NCBI GenBank assembly: GCA_009746045.1
Contig: RPFO01000027.1
Span: forward strand, 5,453,924 to 5,517,923
Origin: Mesostigma viride
Taxonomy: Eukaryota; Streptophyta; Mesostigmatophyceae; Mesostigmatales; Mesostigmataceae
Direction of reading: 5' to 3'
Length of the DNA: 64,000 bases
The position numbers and the translations under genes are program-made. Numbering within the stretch: position 1 is the stretch's first letter; each line of letters begins with the position of its first letter. Shown one piece after another: positions 19,909-30,362 of this stretch. The notes under the pieces are model-generated. The model saw nothing but the letters and a program-made list of their open reading frames with translations. It ran no database searches and was not told the origin of the DNA.

Positions 19909-20790
19909 TCAGGTTATAGAGGACAAAGACCCCCCTCCAGTGGGGAAGTGCTCGCGTGTCTGCAAACATGGGAAGCATGCCAGGCCAGACCGGCCACTTG
20001 TAACAACATAAAATGATTTGTTGTTACATCCTGTGCTTTGTAATAGTTTGGATTTTATTCGAGGTCTTGTGGACAAGCATTGAGAGAGTATGAGGTTTCC
20101 CACGTGCGGAGATATTTGGGGACCTGGGCATTGTCAACTGACTTGTTTGGACCCTCATTGGTCGTGGCCTGATCCACGTGGGGTTGTTAGTTGGTCGGTT
20201 CTGCCAATGATCCTTCTGCCAATGATCCTTTAGGACTCCAGTGCTTATCAAGATTCTGTGATTCCACGTCTGGATTCTGCCGGGCTGGTTTGTGTGCTGT
20301 TCTGTTAAGTGTTAAGTTATAGAGGGACGAAGGAATCTTACTTTGAGTTGCTGTAACCTGATTGGTCCATATCAGGCTAACGTTGGAGCATGCTCGACCG
20401 CTACCATGGTCCGGATTCTCCGGATTTCTGGCAGGCATGCGCTGGTTGTCTCCTTGATATAGTCACTAGAGGGGGATATATTCCTCACCACATACCATAC
20501 GGGCGAGAATATGCCGAGCAATGGCTGCCGAGAATGCTCATAACTTTCGACTCCAGCCATGAAATTTAGTTGGGTTGGTTGCATTCGACTCGTCTTTTGA
20601 TGACGAACACGCTGATCTAATTTCCTGCAATATCGCCTCCGATTTAGTACGCTCTTGGCATCGGCCTGCCCAGCAGATATCAATCTTTTTCGGCTCCATA
20701 GTGCGGCATTCTGCCAAGCACGCCTGCAACCCCGATTTAACATACGCCATATTAATCGTAGCTATGGAGGCCACACTCGCATAATAAGGA
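19909..20790 (+). other. LINE 3' remnant then unassigned sequence
   Basis: To about 19995 the sequence is the C-terminal LINE peptide VIEDKDPPPVGKCSRV continued after the MITE. From 20000 to 20790 I see no gene; it may include the 5' UTR of the ORF1 element that starts at 20953. A short tandem, GGTTCTGCCAATGATCCTT then CTGCCAATGATCCTTT, is at about 20199-20232. Confidence 0.4.
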
Positions 20791-20794
20791 AAAA

Positions 20795-22534
20795 CAACCA
20801 CGAGCCACGAGGTAGCCATGGCTGACGGCGGCGCTCATAGCTTTCACGTTTGAGCACCGAATTTAGTCGTGAATATCACAATCGCTTCGTCTTTCTAAGA
20901 CGCACATGCTGAATTGCTGATATAATTTTCCGACGCTATTACGCAATATACGATGAGCAAACGCCCATCGACGCAACGCAGCCTGACGGCTGCGCTCGGC
21001 ACTGAAAATACGTCTGCAGCTACGGCTGCAGCTTCGCCATCAGGGCCGGAAGGCGGTGGTGACACTAGTCGCGCACTGGTGGTCGCCCAGAACCCTCCCG
21101 GGCTCTCCTCGCCCTCTGCATCGCCTGACCCAAAGCGCAGTCGCCCAGGCGAACCTGGCTGGTCTGAGCGTGATTTTGACGTCGACAGGCTCTTTACCAC
21201 CTTCGACGTCAACAGGCCTGCCTTTTTCGACATGCCACCCATCAAGATACTGGAGCTCGTGTTTTACGGGTCACACGCCTCACTGCTGGCCCTGTGCCAG
21301 CAACTCCATCTCAACACCCACTTTTTCCGCAACGGAGCTGACGGCCGGTTTTCCCACCGCGTATCAGACGTCCCTTCTTCGACCATTGAACCTGGCCGGC
21401 TGGTCTCGCCCCCGCCTTCAGCTCGCAGCTCTCTTTACCCTCACTAAGCGCTCGGCCGAGGACCTTCTGCACCCCGCCCCCATTACCGAATCCACCTTCG
21501 TCCACCATCTCCACGCCGCCCTCTCACAGCACGTGACGCCCATTGCTGCAGATATGTGGCGGCAATTGGCGGCACGCTGGCTGCTGAGCTCCCCACCATC
21601 CCCACCGCCACCGCCGCCCTCCTCGCCTCCCCCCCCCCCCCCCCTCCGCCTCCACCGACTCCATCACCGCCCAGCTCCGCGACATCGACCAGCGTCTTAA
21701 GGACAACGCCATTGCTATCGAGGTTCTGCAGAACACCGCAGGCCTCTGACACCGCCCAGGCGGTGAAGGACATTGCCGCCAAGCCAGCCCCGGCTGGCCT
21801 GGCCGGCGATGCTCCTCCCATCACCACCTGGGCGGACATGCTTAAGCAACACACCACCTCCACCACCTCCGCCGTCGCAGCCCAGCTTCAACGGCAGACG
21901 CTTGACCTCCGCGAGGAGGCCGAGCTCGCCAAGCGCAGCCTCAACGTCATTGTCAAGAATCTCAAGATGGAGGAAGGTGAGAATTCCGAGAAGCTTGCGC
22001 GTGCTTTTGAGAGAGAAATCCTTGATCGCATGGGCCTTACTGGTGAGATCGAGCTGGTCGCCCACCGCCTTCCCCGCGCGCGGGGTAAGGCAGGGCCGCC
22101 CCCGCTCCTTCTCACCTTTAAGACCCCGGCGGACAAGATTTCTTTTCTCAGACGCCGCAAGCGGCTCGAGAAGACTCTCTTCACACTTGATGACGACTTG
22201 ACCCTGGCGCAGCAACAACGGCGACGGGAGCTACGGCCGACCTACCTCCAGCTCCGGCAGACCAAGGCGGGGCAGCCGGTGTACTGGAAGGGGGCGGCCA
22301 TCTACGTCGGCCACAAGCCCTGGCAGGCGACCCCCGCGGCCCCAGCGACTCCAGACGCCCCAGCTTAGTTAGGGGAATACAGCAGTAGTAGTGTAGAATA
22401 GATAGACCGTGGCCATGTACATGTACGCCTCCTAGAGGCCCTATCCCAGCTAAGCCACGCGCTTTATTTAGCCATGTACATGTGTGCCTATGATGAGCCA
22501 CACTCCAGATGATGCCTAGTTTTATTTAGTTATG
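20795..22534 (+). mobile_element. LINE-like element encoding ORF1 only (left part; 3' end resumes at 30035)
   Basis: The 5' UTR (about 20795-20952) leads to ATG 20953 (MSKRPSTQRSLTAALGTENT). ORF1 then has one or two frameshifts near 21345-21560 and a long frame to TAG 22366-22368. Its C-terminal part has AELAKRSLNVIVKNLKMEEG, LARAFEREILDRMGLTGEIE, RARGKAGPPPLLLTF and FTLDDDLTLAQQQRRREL. VYWKGAAIYVGHKPWQA follows. That is the RNA-binding layout of LINE ORF1 proteins. No reverse transcriptase follows; the 3' UTR begins at once. A 7.5-kb DNA transposon is inserted in the 3' UTR at 22535, and the UTR continues at 30035-30360 with hairpin CATATACTCCCAACGGAGTT. Confidence 0.85.
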
Positions 22535-22616
22535 AGGGGATTCATAAGTGTTTGCTCAATTTCACAAGTCTTCAAATGAGTAAAAAAAAAATCTTTCAGA
22601 TCTGAGGGTACCTAAA

Positions 22617-24215
22617 GCTGGACTGTTGCAGGCAGCATGTAGACCATGAAAATAGACCACCCACAAAAATTGGGCTCATTCTGAGCTCAAATGGTGACAT
22701 GTGACAGCATACATGTGCAGTTTTTCGTCATTTTCCCCCTTTACTTACATGAAACAAATATGAATAGTGGACAAATGAACTCATTTCAGGCTGGATTCTT
22801 GCAGGCAGCATGTAGACCATGAAAATAGACCACCCACAAAAATTGGGCTCATTCTGAGCTCAAATGGTGACATGTGACAGCATACATGTGCAGTTTTTCG
22901 TCATTTTCCCCCTTTTCTTACATGAAACAAATATGAATAGTGAACAAATGAACTCATATCAGGCTGGATTCTTGCAGGCAGCATGTAGACCATGAAAATA
23001 GACCACCCACAAAAATTGGGCTCATTCTGAGCTCAAATGGTGACATGTGACAGCATACATGTGCAGTTTTTCGTCATTTTCCCCCTTTACTTACATGAAA
23101 CAAATATGAATAGTGGACAAATGAACTCATATCAGGCTGGATTCTTGCAGGCAGCATTTATACCATGAAAATAGACCACCCACAAAAATTGGGCTCATTC
23201 TGAGCTCAAATGGTGACATGTGACAGCATACATGTGCAGTTTTTCGTCATTTTCCCCCTTTTCTTACATGAAACAAATATGAATAGTGAACAAATGAACT
23301 CATATCAGGCTGGATTCTTGCAGGCAGCATGTAGACCATGAAAATAGACCACCCACAAAAATTGGGCTCATTCTGAGCTCAAATGGTGACATGTGACAGC
23401 ATACATGTGCAGTTTTTCGTCATTTTCCCCCTTTTCTTACATGAAACAAATATGAATAGTGAACAAATGAACTCATTTCAGGCTGGATTCTTGCAGGCAG
23501 CATCTAGACCATGAAAATAGACCACCCACAAAAATTGGGCTCATTCTGAGCTCAAATGGTGACATGTGGCAGCATACATGTGCAGTTTTTCGTGATTTTC
23601 TCGGTTAACTTCCATGAAACAAATATGAATAGTGGACAAATGAACTCATATCAGGCTGGATTCTTGCAGGCAGCATGTATACCATGAAAATAGACCACCC
23701 ACAAAAATTGGGCTCATTCTGAGCTCAAATGGTGACATGTGACAGCATACATGTGCAGTTTTTCGTCATTTTCCCCCTTTTCTTACATGAAACAAATATG
23801 AATAGTGAACAAATGAACTCATTTCAGGCTGGATTCTTGCAGGCAGCATCTAGACCATGAAAATAGACCACCCACAAAAATTGGGCTCATTCTGAGCTCA
23901 AATGGTGACATGTGGCAGCATACATGTGCAGTTTTTCGTCATTTTCCCCCTTTTCTTACATGAAACAAATATGAATAGTGAACAAATGAACTCATATCAG
24001 GCTGGATTCTTGCAGGCAGCATGTATACCATGAAAATAGACCACCCACAAAAATTGGGCTCATTCTGAGCTCAAATGGTGACATGTGACAGCATACATGT
24101 GCAGTTTTTCGTCATTTTCTCGGTTATCTTACATGAAACAAATATGAATATTGAACAAATGAACTCAGATCAGGCTGGAAACTTGTAAGCAGCATGTAGA
24201 CCATCAAACAGTATA
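22617..24215 (+). repeat. Left subterminal array of a 173-bp satellite, ten copies
   Basis: The word GCTGGA begins at 22617, 22790, 22963, 23136, 23309, 23482, 23655, 23828, 24001 and 24174: nine intervals of exactly 173 bp. Units differ by a few substitutions (for example GTAGACC, CTAGACC or GTATACC, and TTTTCTTAC versus TTTACTTAC). The first and last units are the most diverged. There is no coding potential. Confidence 0.98.
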
Positions 24216-24219
24216 GCAG

Positions 24220-25079
24220 ATGGGCCATGTCGCAACTCCACGTGGAGTGGGCGATGCCAAACATGCGTCGTATCGCATGGTGGCACCCCTCCACGTGGTG
24301 CCGTCGCCCATGCACCAGCACCTCCGCCACAACCGGCACCGAGCATTCGTATTTCCCATGGTGTCGGCCAAACTCTGGCAAGGTGACTGTCACATGCTCC
24401 AGGCCGGCAGCGACAAAGAGCCCCACCACCAGCTGCCGGCGTTCATTGCAGGACAGCCCCCAATATTTGCTACGTGCCGCCTCCCATATTACAAAGGATG
24501 ACAGGGGGCTCTGGGGATCTTGTATGCATCTATGTTTACAACACCGCCCGCGCAGCTCTGCCGCGATCACATGGGCATTACAGGCGTATTTCAGTACTGT
24601 TGTTGCTGATGATTTGAATCCTGCTGTGCGGCACCCACCACCTACATCATCATCGTCATCACTGCCGATATCCAGATGGTCGACCTGATCGTCATGATCA
24701 ACGTCTACTACGACGTTGTAGGCCTCGTACAAGGGGAATCGACGCTGCCTGGGCATCAATTCCCCTTGTACGAGACAGGCCCCTGGTGGTCGGGACGTAA
24801 GAGCAGCAACACCAAAACGGCAACGAACATTCTCCAGCAAGCTGCCTCATCCCCGGCTAAAACAGGGGGCCTGGGGCAAGGGTCTTTTTCAATTTCCAAC
24901 GACAGAAAATTCCAGCGCCCCCCACCATATTCGTCACGGCGCCTCCAATAGTCTGAACCTTCACGACCGCCCATGGCAGCTCTCGCAATTATGTTGGCAC
25001 GCCTCTCCCAATTATGCCTCTCCTGCCTCGTTTGTGGCTCGATCTTCCGCCGCCTCAGCGCGGCGCATGAGAGTTCCAT
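24220..25079 (-). pseudogene. Transposase-like fragment, truncated by the satellite
   Basis: Two overlapping minus-strand frames appear to be one broken or spliced protein. The first runs from ATG 25079 (MELSCAALRRRKIEPQTRQE) to about 24840. The second runs from about 24840 into the satellite and holds an acidic run (DIGSDDDDD), RGRCCKHRCIQDPQ, WEAARSKYWGLSCNERRQL, then HHAIRRMFGIAHSTW. The pattern CC-x2-C, then R-x2-Y/F-W-x-L-x3-E-R, then H/C-x-A-x3-x-GI resembles the N-terminal region of uncharacterised transposase-like proteins common in algae and oomycetes (from memory, not searched). The catalytic part that should follow is absent: the frame runs into satellite sequence at about 24200. 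Confidence 0.5.
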
Positions 25080-25740
25080 TCAGAATTCATTCACCGACCC
25101 CCAACACTGACCGTACAGCCTGAACATGCAAAAAGGTCTTGCATTCTCAATGAAAATGGGCTGTAACGGCATTCCATTGAGAATTCCATTGAGAACTCAT
25201 TCACCGACCCCCAACACTGACCGTACAGCCTGAACATGCAAAAAGGTCTTGCATTCTCAATGAAAATGGGCTGTAACGGCATTCCATTGAGAATTCCATT
25301 GAGAACTCATTCACCGACCCCCAACACTGACCGTACAGCCTGAACATGCAAAAAGGTCTTGCATTCTCAATGAAAATGGGCTGTAACGGCATTCCATTGA
25401 GAATTCCATTGAGAACTCATTCACCGACCCCCAACACTGACCGTACAGCCTGAACTGGGCTGAACATGCGAAAAGGACTTGCATTCTCAATGAAAATGGG
25501 CTGTTGCGGCATTCCATTGAGAATTCCATTGAGAACTCATTCACCGACCCCCAACACTGACCGTACAGCCTGAACTGGGCTGAACATGCGAAAAGGACTT
25601 GCATTCTCAATGAAAATGGGCTGTTGCGGCATTCCATTGAGAATTCCATTGAGAACCCATTCACCGACCCCCAACACTGACCGTACAACCTGAACTGGGC
25701 TGAACATGCGAGAAACGAAGGACCATCCAAAAAGTGAAAC
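25080..25740. repeat. 110/120-bp minisatellite between the two divergent genes of the transposon
   Basis: TCACCGACCCCCAACACTGA begins at 25091, 25201, 25311, 25421, 25541 and 25661. The first three intervals are 110 bp and the last two 120 bp; the longer unit has an extra TGAACTGGGC-type insert and GTTGCGG instead of GTAACGG. The array fills almost the whole space between the minus ATG (25079) and the plus ATG (25951), so it occupies a divergent promoter position. Confidence 0.95.
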
Positions 25741-25950
25741 AGTCCGCGGCGTTGTCCGAGCCTCGCATGCAAATGGCATTTGAATGAACAAAGCGCAGTG
25801 ACCGTCGTCTTTGCGCGCGCGCGGGTGGAGGTGCGTGCACTAGTCTGCCAAGAAAACACTGCAGGGCATGCGCGCACGAACACAACGAGAACGTGCCAGC
25901 CTATGACGTCGTCGACGATGAAGTTCGTCGTCCGCTAAATTGTAGGGGAT

Positions 25951-27754
25951 ATGGCGGAGTATCTGAGTGAAACAGAGAGGCTGCGGGCAGAACGACTGTG
26001 TTATGGACGAACTGCGGGTGTTTGCCTCTTAGGCCATGCCGATGGGGCAGACAACAACTGTCGGGGCCGAAATGGTGAAAGCTGCAACCTATTTGCTCAT
26101 GCGATCTGCGTCAAGGCAATTGACGGGAATAAAAATGGGGAGGAGTGGTGGTGCCCAGGATGCCGTGACCCCGGTGGCGTGAAAGTTGCCAATCTCCAAG
26201 CTTCGGGTTCGAACGGTCATCATGAGGTCGGCACTCCCCCCCGGCCCTGGGGTCCGCTGCTAACAAGTTTCTTCCAAACACCGACAAAGACCGGCGCATG
26301 TTGATGGATGATTCCGGATGCAAGGCCGTTGACGACTTCGAGAAAGCACATCACCAGGCACCCGGCAGGAAGCTAGTGTTTCCTCGTACTACCGACGGCC
26401 ATGCCACCCAGGAATCAGATGCACGCAGCAAGGAGGACGTGCCGTCAATTCCGGCTGATGCCAGCAAGGGCGTTCAATCGAGTGATGAAAAGTCGACCGC
26501 GGGGGTGGTGGACGATGACCTACCCGACTCCTCACACCCCCGCGACTCCGCGACTCCCCCCTGTGCAGGCGGTGCAGAACATGGAGACCACGCTAACCTT
26601 GACGAGGCCCAGCCGGCAGCAGCTGCCATGCCTGGCAGCGCTAGCAGTGCGACACGGCGCGCCAGCTTTGATGCAGCGAACCTCAAGTCCGGCGACCAAC
26701 TTGCGTCGGAAGCTCCAGCGTTTATGACGTGGCTTCCCTCCCCTGATGGCCCCTCCCCTGGCCATCTCCGTGTTGGACAATTGGTTCGCGTCGCCATCCC
26801 TCATAAGGAGTTTGGCAAACCCCTCTTCCCCAAGGTAATTCTTGGGTTTCATTTGTACCCTGGAGGAGCGGGGATCTTCCTGGCCAACACACCGTACGGA
26901 AGAAAGGACATCATGGAAAAGGCTGTCAAGAGCGGGGGGACCAAGCTGACGCCTGATCCCCCAGCATATTACGTGAACTGGGCTCAGCAATCCCAGGCCC
27001 TTCGGCCCGTCTTCATGGAGGATGGTGCTGTCGCCACGGTTGGCGACCTGACCGTCCTGCGCGACCGGCTAGATGCTGTGTGCGAATACCTGCCAAACGC
27101 AGGTCTGGCGGCGCTTCGAGCCACATCTGGTGGCTTGATCTACACAAACAAAGGCGAGGCCGTCAAGTTTGACTTGGTAAAGGACTTCCCAAAGCGCGTC
27201 GCACCACCACCAGCTGCCACGGCACCACCACCAGCTGCCACTTCCAGCCAACCTCGCGCTAACAAAAGCGTGCCAGAGGCGCAGCTGGTTCACCCCACAC
27301 GCTCCAAGCGTGTGAAGGCGGACAGCCAGCAGCCAACTGCAGAGCCCAAGTGCGGTGTTCAAGTGCCAGTCAAGCCGAGCACCGAAGCCAGGGCGAGTGG
27401 TGTTCGCAACAAGAGGCCTCCCTCGAGCTCGGTATATGTACGCTGCGATGACTCGGGTGAAGAACGCGACTCGGACCAAGAAGTAGCGAAGCTACGCCGC
27501 ACAAGCAGTACAACGGACCAGCACAAGCAGTACAACGCGGAGGTTGCGCAGCTGCAACGCAAGATGCAGGAGATGGAACAGCAACAGCAGCAGCAGCAGC
27601 AGCAGCACCAACAGCAGCAGCAGCAGCTCCTACAGCAGCTGCAGCAGCAGCAGCAAATGCAGCAGCAGCAGCAGCCTTTGCAACAGCAGCAGCAGGAGCC
27701 GCCGCCGCAGCAGCTGCTGCAGCCACAGCAGCTGCTGCAGCTCTCACAGCTCCT

Positions 27755-27796
<42 letters not shown>

Positions 27797-28518
27797 GCAG
27801 CCGGCGCCGCCGCCACAGCAGCAGCAGCTGCTGCAGCAGCTCCTACAGCAGCTGCAGCAGCAGCCGCCGCCGCCGCACCAGCAACTACAGCAGCTGCTGC
27901 AGCCGCCGATGCAGCAACAGCTGCTACAGCAGCAGCATCCGCAGCAGCTGGTGCTGCAGCAACTGCAGCAGCTGCTGCAACAACAGCAACACTATCGCCT
28001 CCCACTCCCTGCCGCTACAACGACTACACGAGTAATTGACGGGGACGCCGAAGTAGCGCCCCTCGCGCAAGTGCAGCAAATGCTGGCTCAGATGCAACTT
28101 CCCCAGGTATGTCCTTTCCTATTGTGATTTCTTTGAATCAACATAATCTGCCTTTGTGAATAGTTTGTTGGAGTATATAGGATATATTTGTTTGGTTTGT
28201 TGATTATTCCTTCATATACCGTGCCCTAAGGCATGCTGGCTTGATGTGCTGGGTGGTGGTGTGCAGGTTGGTGGACGCCGGCTCCCATCCATTGACCCCT
28301 TCTCTGGCACGGTCTCTGTGGCGGTGGCTGCGCTCAACTCAATTGCGACACTGGCCATGTCTGGGAACACGACGCCCGTGCCACGATGGCGCCCGGTGAC
28401 CACGTGGGTGCCATCATCCGTGTCAGCTCCGCCCAACTATGGTGTCGGCCGCCCATTGCAGCAGTGGCCAAACTTCTCCAATGACTGGACTATGAGCAAT
28501 GACTGGTTTACCAGCTAA
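25951..28518 (+). CDS. PHD-finger protein with coiled coil and long polyglutamine tract (transposon cargo)
   Basis: ATG 25951 starts MAEYLSETERLRAERL. A C4HC3 zinc finger follows: Cys 17, 25, 37, 45, His 50, Cys 53, 68 and 71, with WWCPGC at its end, as in PHD domains. The frame must shift once, near the C-run at 26234-26241, to continue as ALGSAANKFLPNTDKDRRML. A second conserved-looking region starts HLRVGQLVRVAIPHKEFGKP (about 26761) and runs to EAVKFDLVKDFPKRV. A charged segment, a short coiled coil (VAQLQRKMQEMEQ) and about 140 codons rich in CAG (27570-28010) follow. One intron, 28107-28266 (GTATGT...GTGCAG), joins MQLPQ to VGGRRLPSID; the stop is TAA 28516-28518. The function is unknown; a chromatin-reader type role is inferred from the finger only. 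Confidence 0.7.
27570..28010 (+). repeat. CAG-rich trinucleotide tract (polyglutamine)
   Basis: An interrupted CAG/CTG repeat of about 440 bp within the PHD-polyQ gene, with longest pure run about 27755-27794. Leucine and proline codons interrupt it. The same tract opens poly-Ser and poly-Ala frames in other phases, which are not genes. Confidence 0.95.
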
Positions 28519-28737
28519 GCTTATACTAGTTTCTGATGTATTATTAAGTGAGCCAGTGCTTCTAGTAGAAGGTGATGTCTTAGTACTTATTGTATATTCA
28601 TGCTGGACTGAAAGAGTACGTGGCGTGCCACTGGCAGCCGAGACATGTGCCTTGTCGATGGCCTGGGTTGCTCTTGTGCCATCCCATTTCATCTCAGATT
28701 GAATCATGAAGTTTCATGATTCAGTTGATGCTTGCAA

Positions 28738-29935
28738 GTTTCCAGCCTGACATGATCGATCGAGTTCATTTGGTCGCACAAAAATGTTTTATTCAAGAGA
28801 ACAGTGGCAATGGCATCAAACTGCATTGTTTTCCTTTCATTTGTCACCTTTTGAGCTGTAAACAGTCTATTTTCATGGTCTACATGCTGCCTGCAAGAAT
28901 CCAGCCTGATATGAGTTCATTTGTTCACTATTCATATTTGTTTCATGTAAGAAAAGGGGGAAAATGACGAAAAACTGCACATGTATGCTGTCACATGTCA
29001 CCATTTGAGCTCAGAATGAGCCCAATTTTGTGGGTGGTCTATTTTCATGGTCTACATGCTGCCTGCAAGAATCCAGCCTGATATGAGTTCATTTGTTCAC
29101 TATTCATATTTGTTTCATGTAAGAAAAGGGGGAAAATGACGAAAAACTGCACATGTATGCTGTCACATGTCACCATTTGAGCTCAGAATGAGCCCAAATT
29201 TTGTGGGTGGTCTATTTTCATGGTCTACATGCTGCCTGCAAGAATCCAGCCTGATATGAGTTCATTTGTTCACTATTCATATTTGTTTCATGTAAGAAAA
29301 GGGGGAAAATGACTAAAAACTGCACATGTATGCTGTCACATGTCACCATTTGAGCTCAGAATGAGCCCAAATTTTGTGGGTGGTCTATTTTCATGGTCTA
29401 CATGCTGCCTGCAAGAATCCAGCCTGATATGAGTTCATTTGTTCACTATTCATATTTGTTTCATGTAAGAAAAGGGGGAAAATGACTAAAAACTGCACAT
29501 GTATGCTGTCACATGTCACCATTTGAGCTCAAAATGAGCCCAATTTTTGTGGGTGGTCTATTTTCATGGTCTAGATGCTGCCTGCAAGAACCCAGCCTGA
29601 TATGAGTTCATTTGTCCACTGTTCATATTTGTTTCATGTAAGAAAAGGGGGAAAATGACGAAAAACTGCACATGTATGCTGTCACATGTCACCATTTGAG
29701 CTCAGAATGAGCCCAATTTTTGTGGGTGGTCTATTTTCATGGTCTAGATGCTGCCTGCAAGAATCCAGCCTGATATGAGTTCATTTGTTCACTATTCATA
29801 TTTGTTTCATGTAAGTAAAGGGGGGAAATGACGAAAAACTGCACATGTATGCTGTCACATGTCACCATTTGAGCTCAGAATGAGCCCAATTTTTGTGGGT
29901 GGTCTATTTTCATGGTCTGAAGGCTGGATGACCCC
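28738..29935 (-). repeat. Right subterminal array of the 173-bp satellite, inverted, about seven copies
   Basis: CCAGCCTGA words begin at about 28749, 28901, 29073, 29246, 29419, 29592 and 29765, with 172-173-bp intervals after the first. The sequence is the reverse complement of the left array. The outermost unit passes into the TIR-proximal sequence near 29930, as on the left. Confidence 0.97.
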
Positions 29936-30034
29936 TGCTTTATTGACAAATATAAGGACAAATATAAGGATTTAATCACATGTGGAAAAATTGAGTAAAA
30001 TTTATGAAATTGAGCAAACACTTATGAATCCCCT

Positions 30035-30362
30035 CTATGTTGTGCCCATGCAGGGAGTCACTCTCTGCTGAGAAGCCATGCCATAGCTCTTGTATAGCCA
30101 TGATGATCTTCCCCCACATGCCACGCTCCCCCTTAACCGGGCATAGCGCGATACATCATGAGGGTGCAGGTGCCTTGGTGCACCTAGAGCAAGTGTTGTT
30201 TACATTCCCACCCTTGCAGGAAGTAGCTTAGAATGTATTATAGGCTCATATACCCCTTCTCAGGCTATGTGCTACATATACTCCCAACGGAGTTATCAAA
30301 GAGACAACTAATTATATATATTATGTTCCTTTATATATATTATGTTCCTAATTAATTAATTA
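30035..30362 (+). mobile_element. 3' end of the ORF1 element, continued after the 7.5-kb insertion
   Basis: The sequence matches in order the 3' UTR copies at 33.6-33.9 kb and 50.3-50.6 kb (minus strand). Landmarks are GTTGTGCCCATGCAGGGAGT, GGTGCACCTAGAGCAAGTGT, CTTGCAGGAAGTAGCTTAGA and the terminal hairpin CTACATATACTCCCAACGGA. An AATTAATTAATTAATTG tail follows. No gene. Confidence 0.85.

Larger units (their letters stand above)
22535..30034. mobile_element. 7.5-kb TIR DNA transposon with inverted satellite arrays and two genes
   Basis: Both ends carry the same 30 bp in inverted orientation (22535-22564 and 30005-30034, starting AGGGGATTCATAAGTG), a perfect match. The flanks are TTATG (22530-22534) and CTATG (30035-30039), consistent with a 5-bp duplication with one change, or 4-bp TATG with a spacer base. 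An uninterrupted copy of the same host UTR (minus strand, about 33875) reads TTTATTTAGTTATGCTGTGC, which confirms the insertion point. Inside the ends are 173-bp satellite arrays, inverted relative to each other. Between them lie a minus-strand transposase-like fragment, a 110/120-bp minisatellite, and a plus-strand PHD/polyQ gene. The superfamily is not assigned. An autonomous relative would be needed to know whether the plus gene is cargo or part of the transposition machinery. Confidence 0.92.

Noticed and set aside
27370-28035. Poly-Ala (minus) and poly-Ser (plus) frames across the CAG tract
   Set aside because: Shadow frames of the polyglutamine-coding tract, which has the better flanking protein and splice site.
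22617-29935. 173-bp and 110/120-bp arrays considered as CRISPR arrays
   Set aside because: Units repeat over their whole length with no unique spacers; the context is a eukaryotic transposon.
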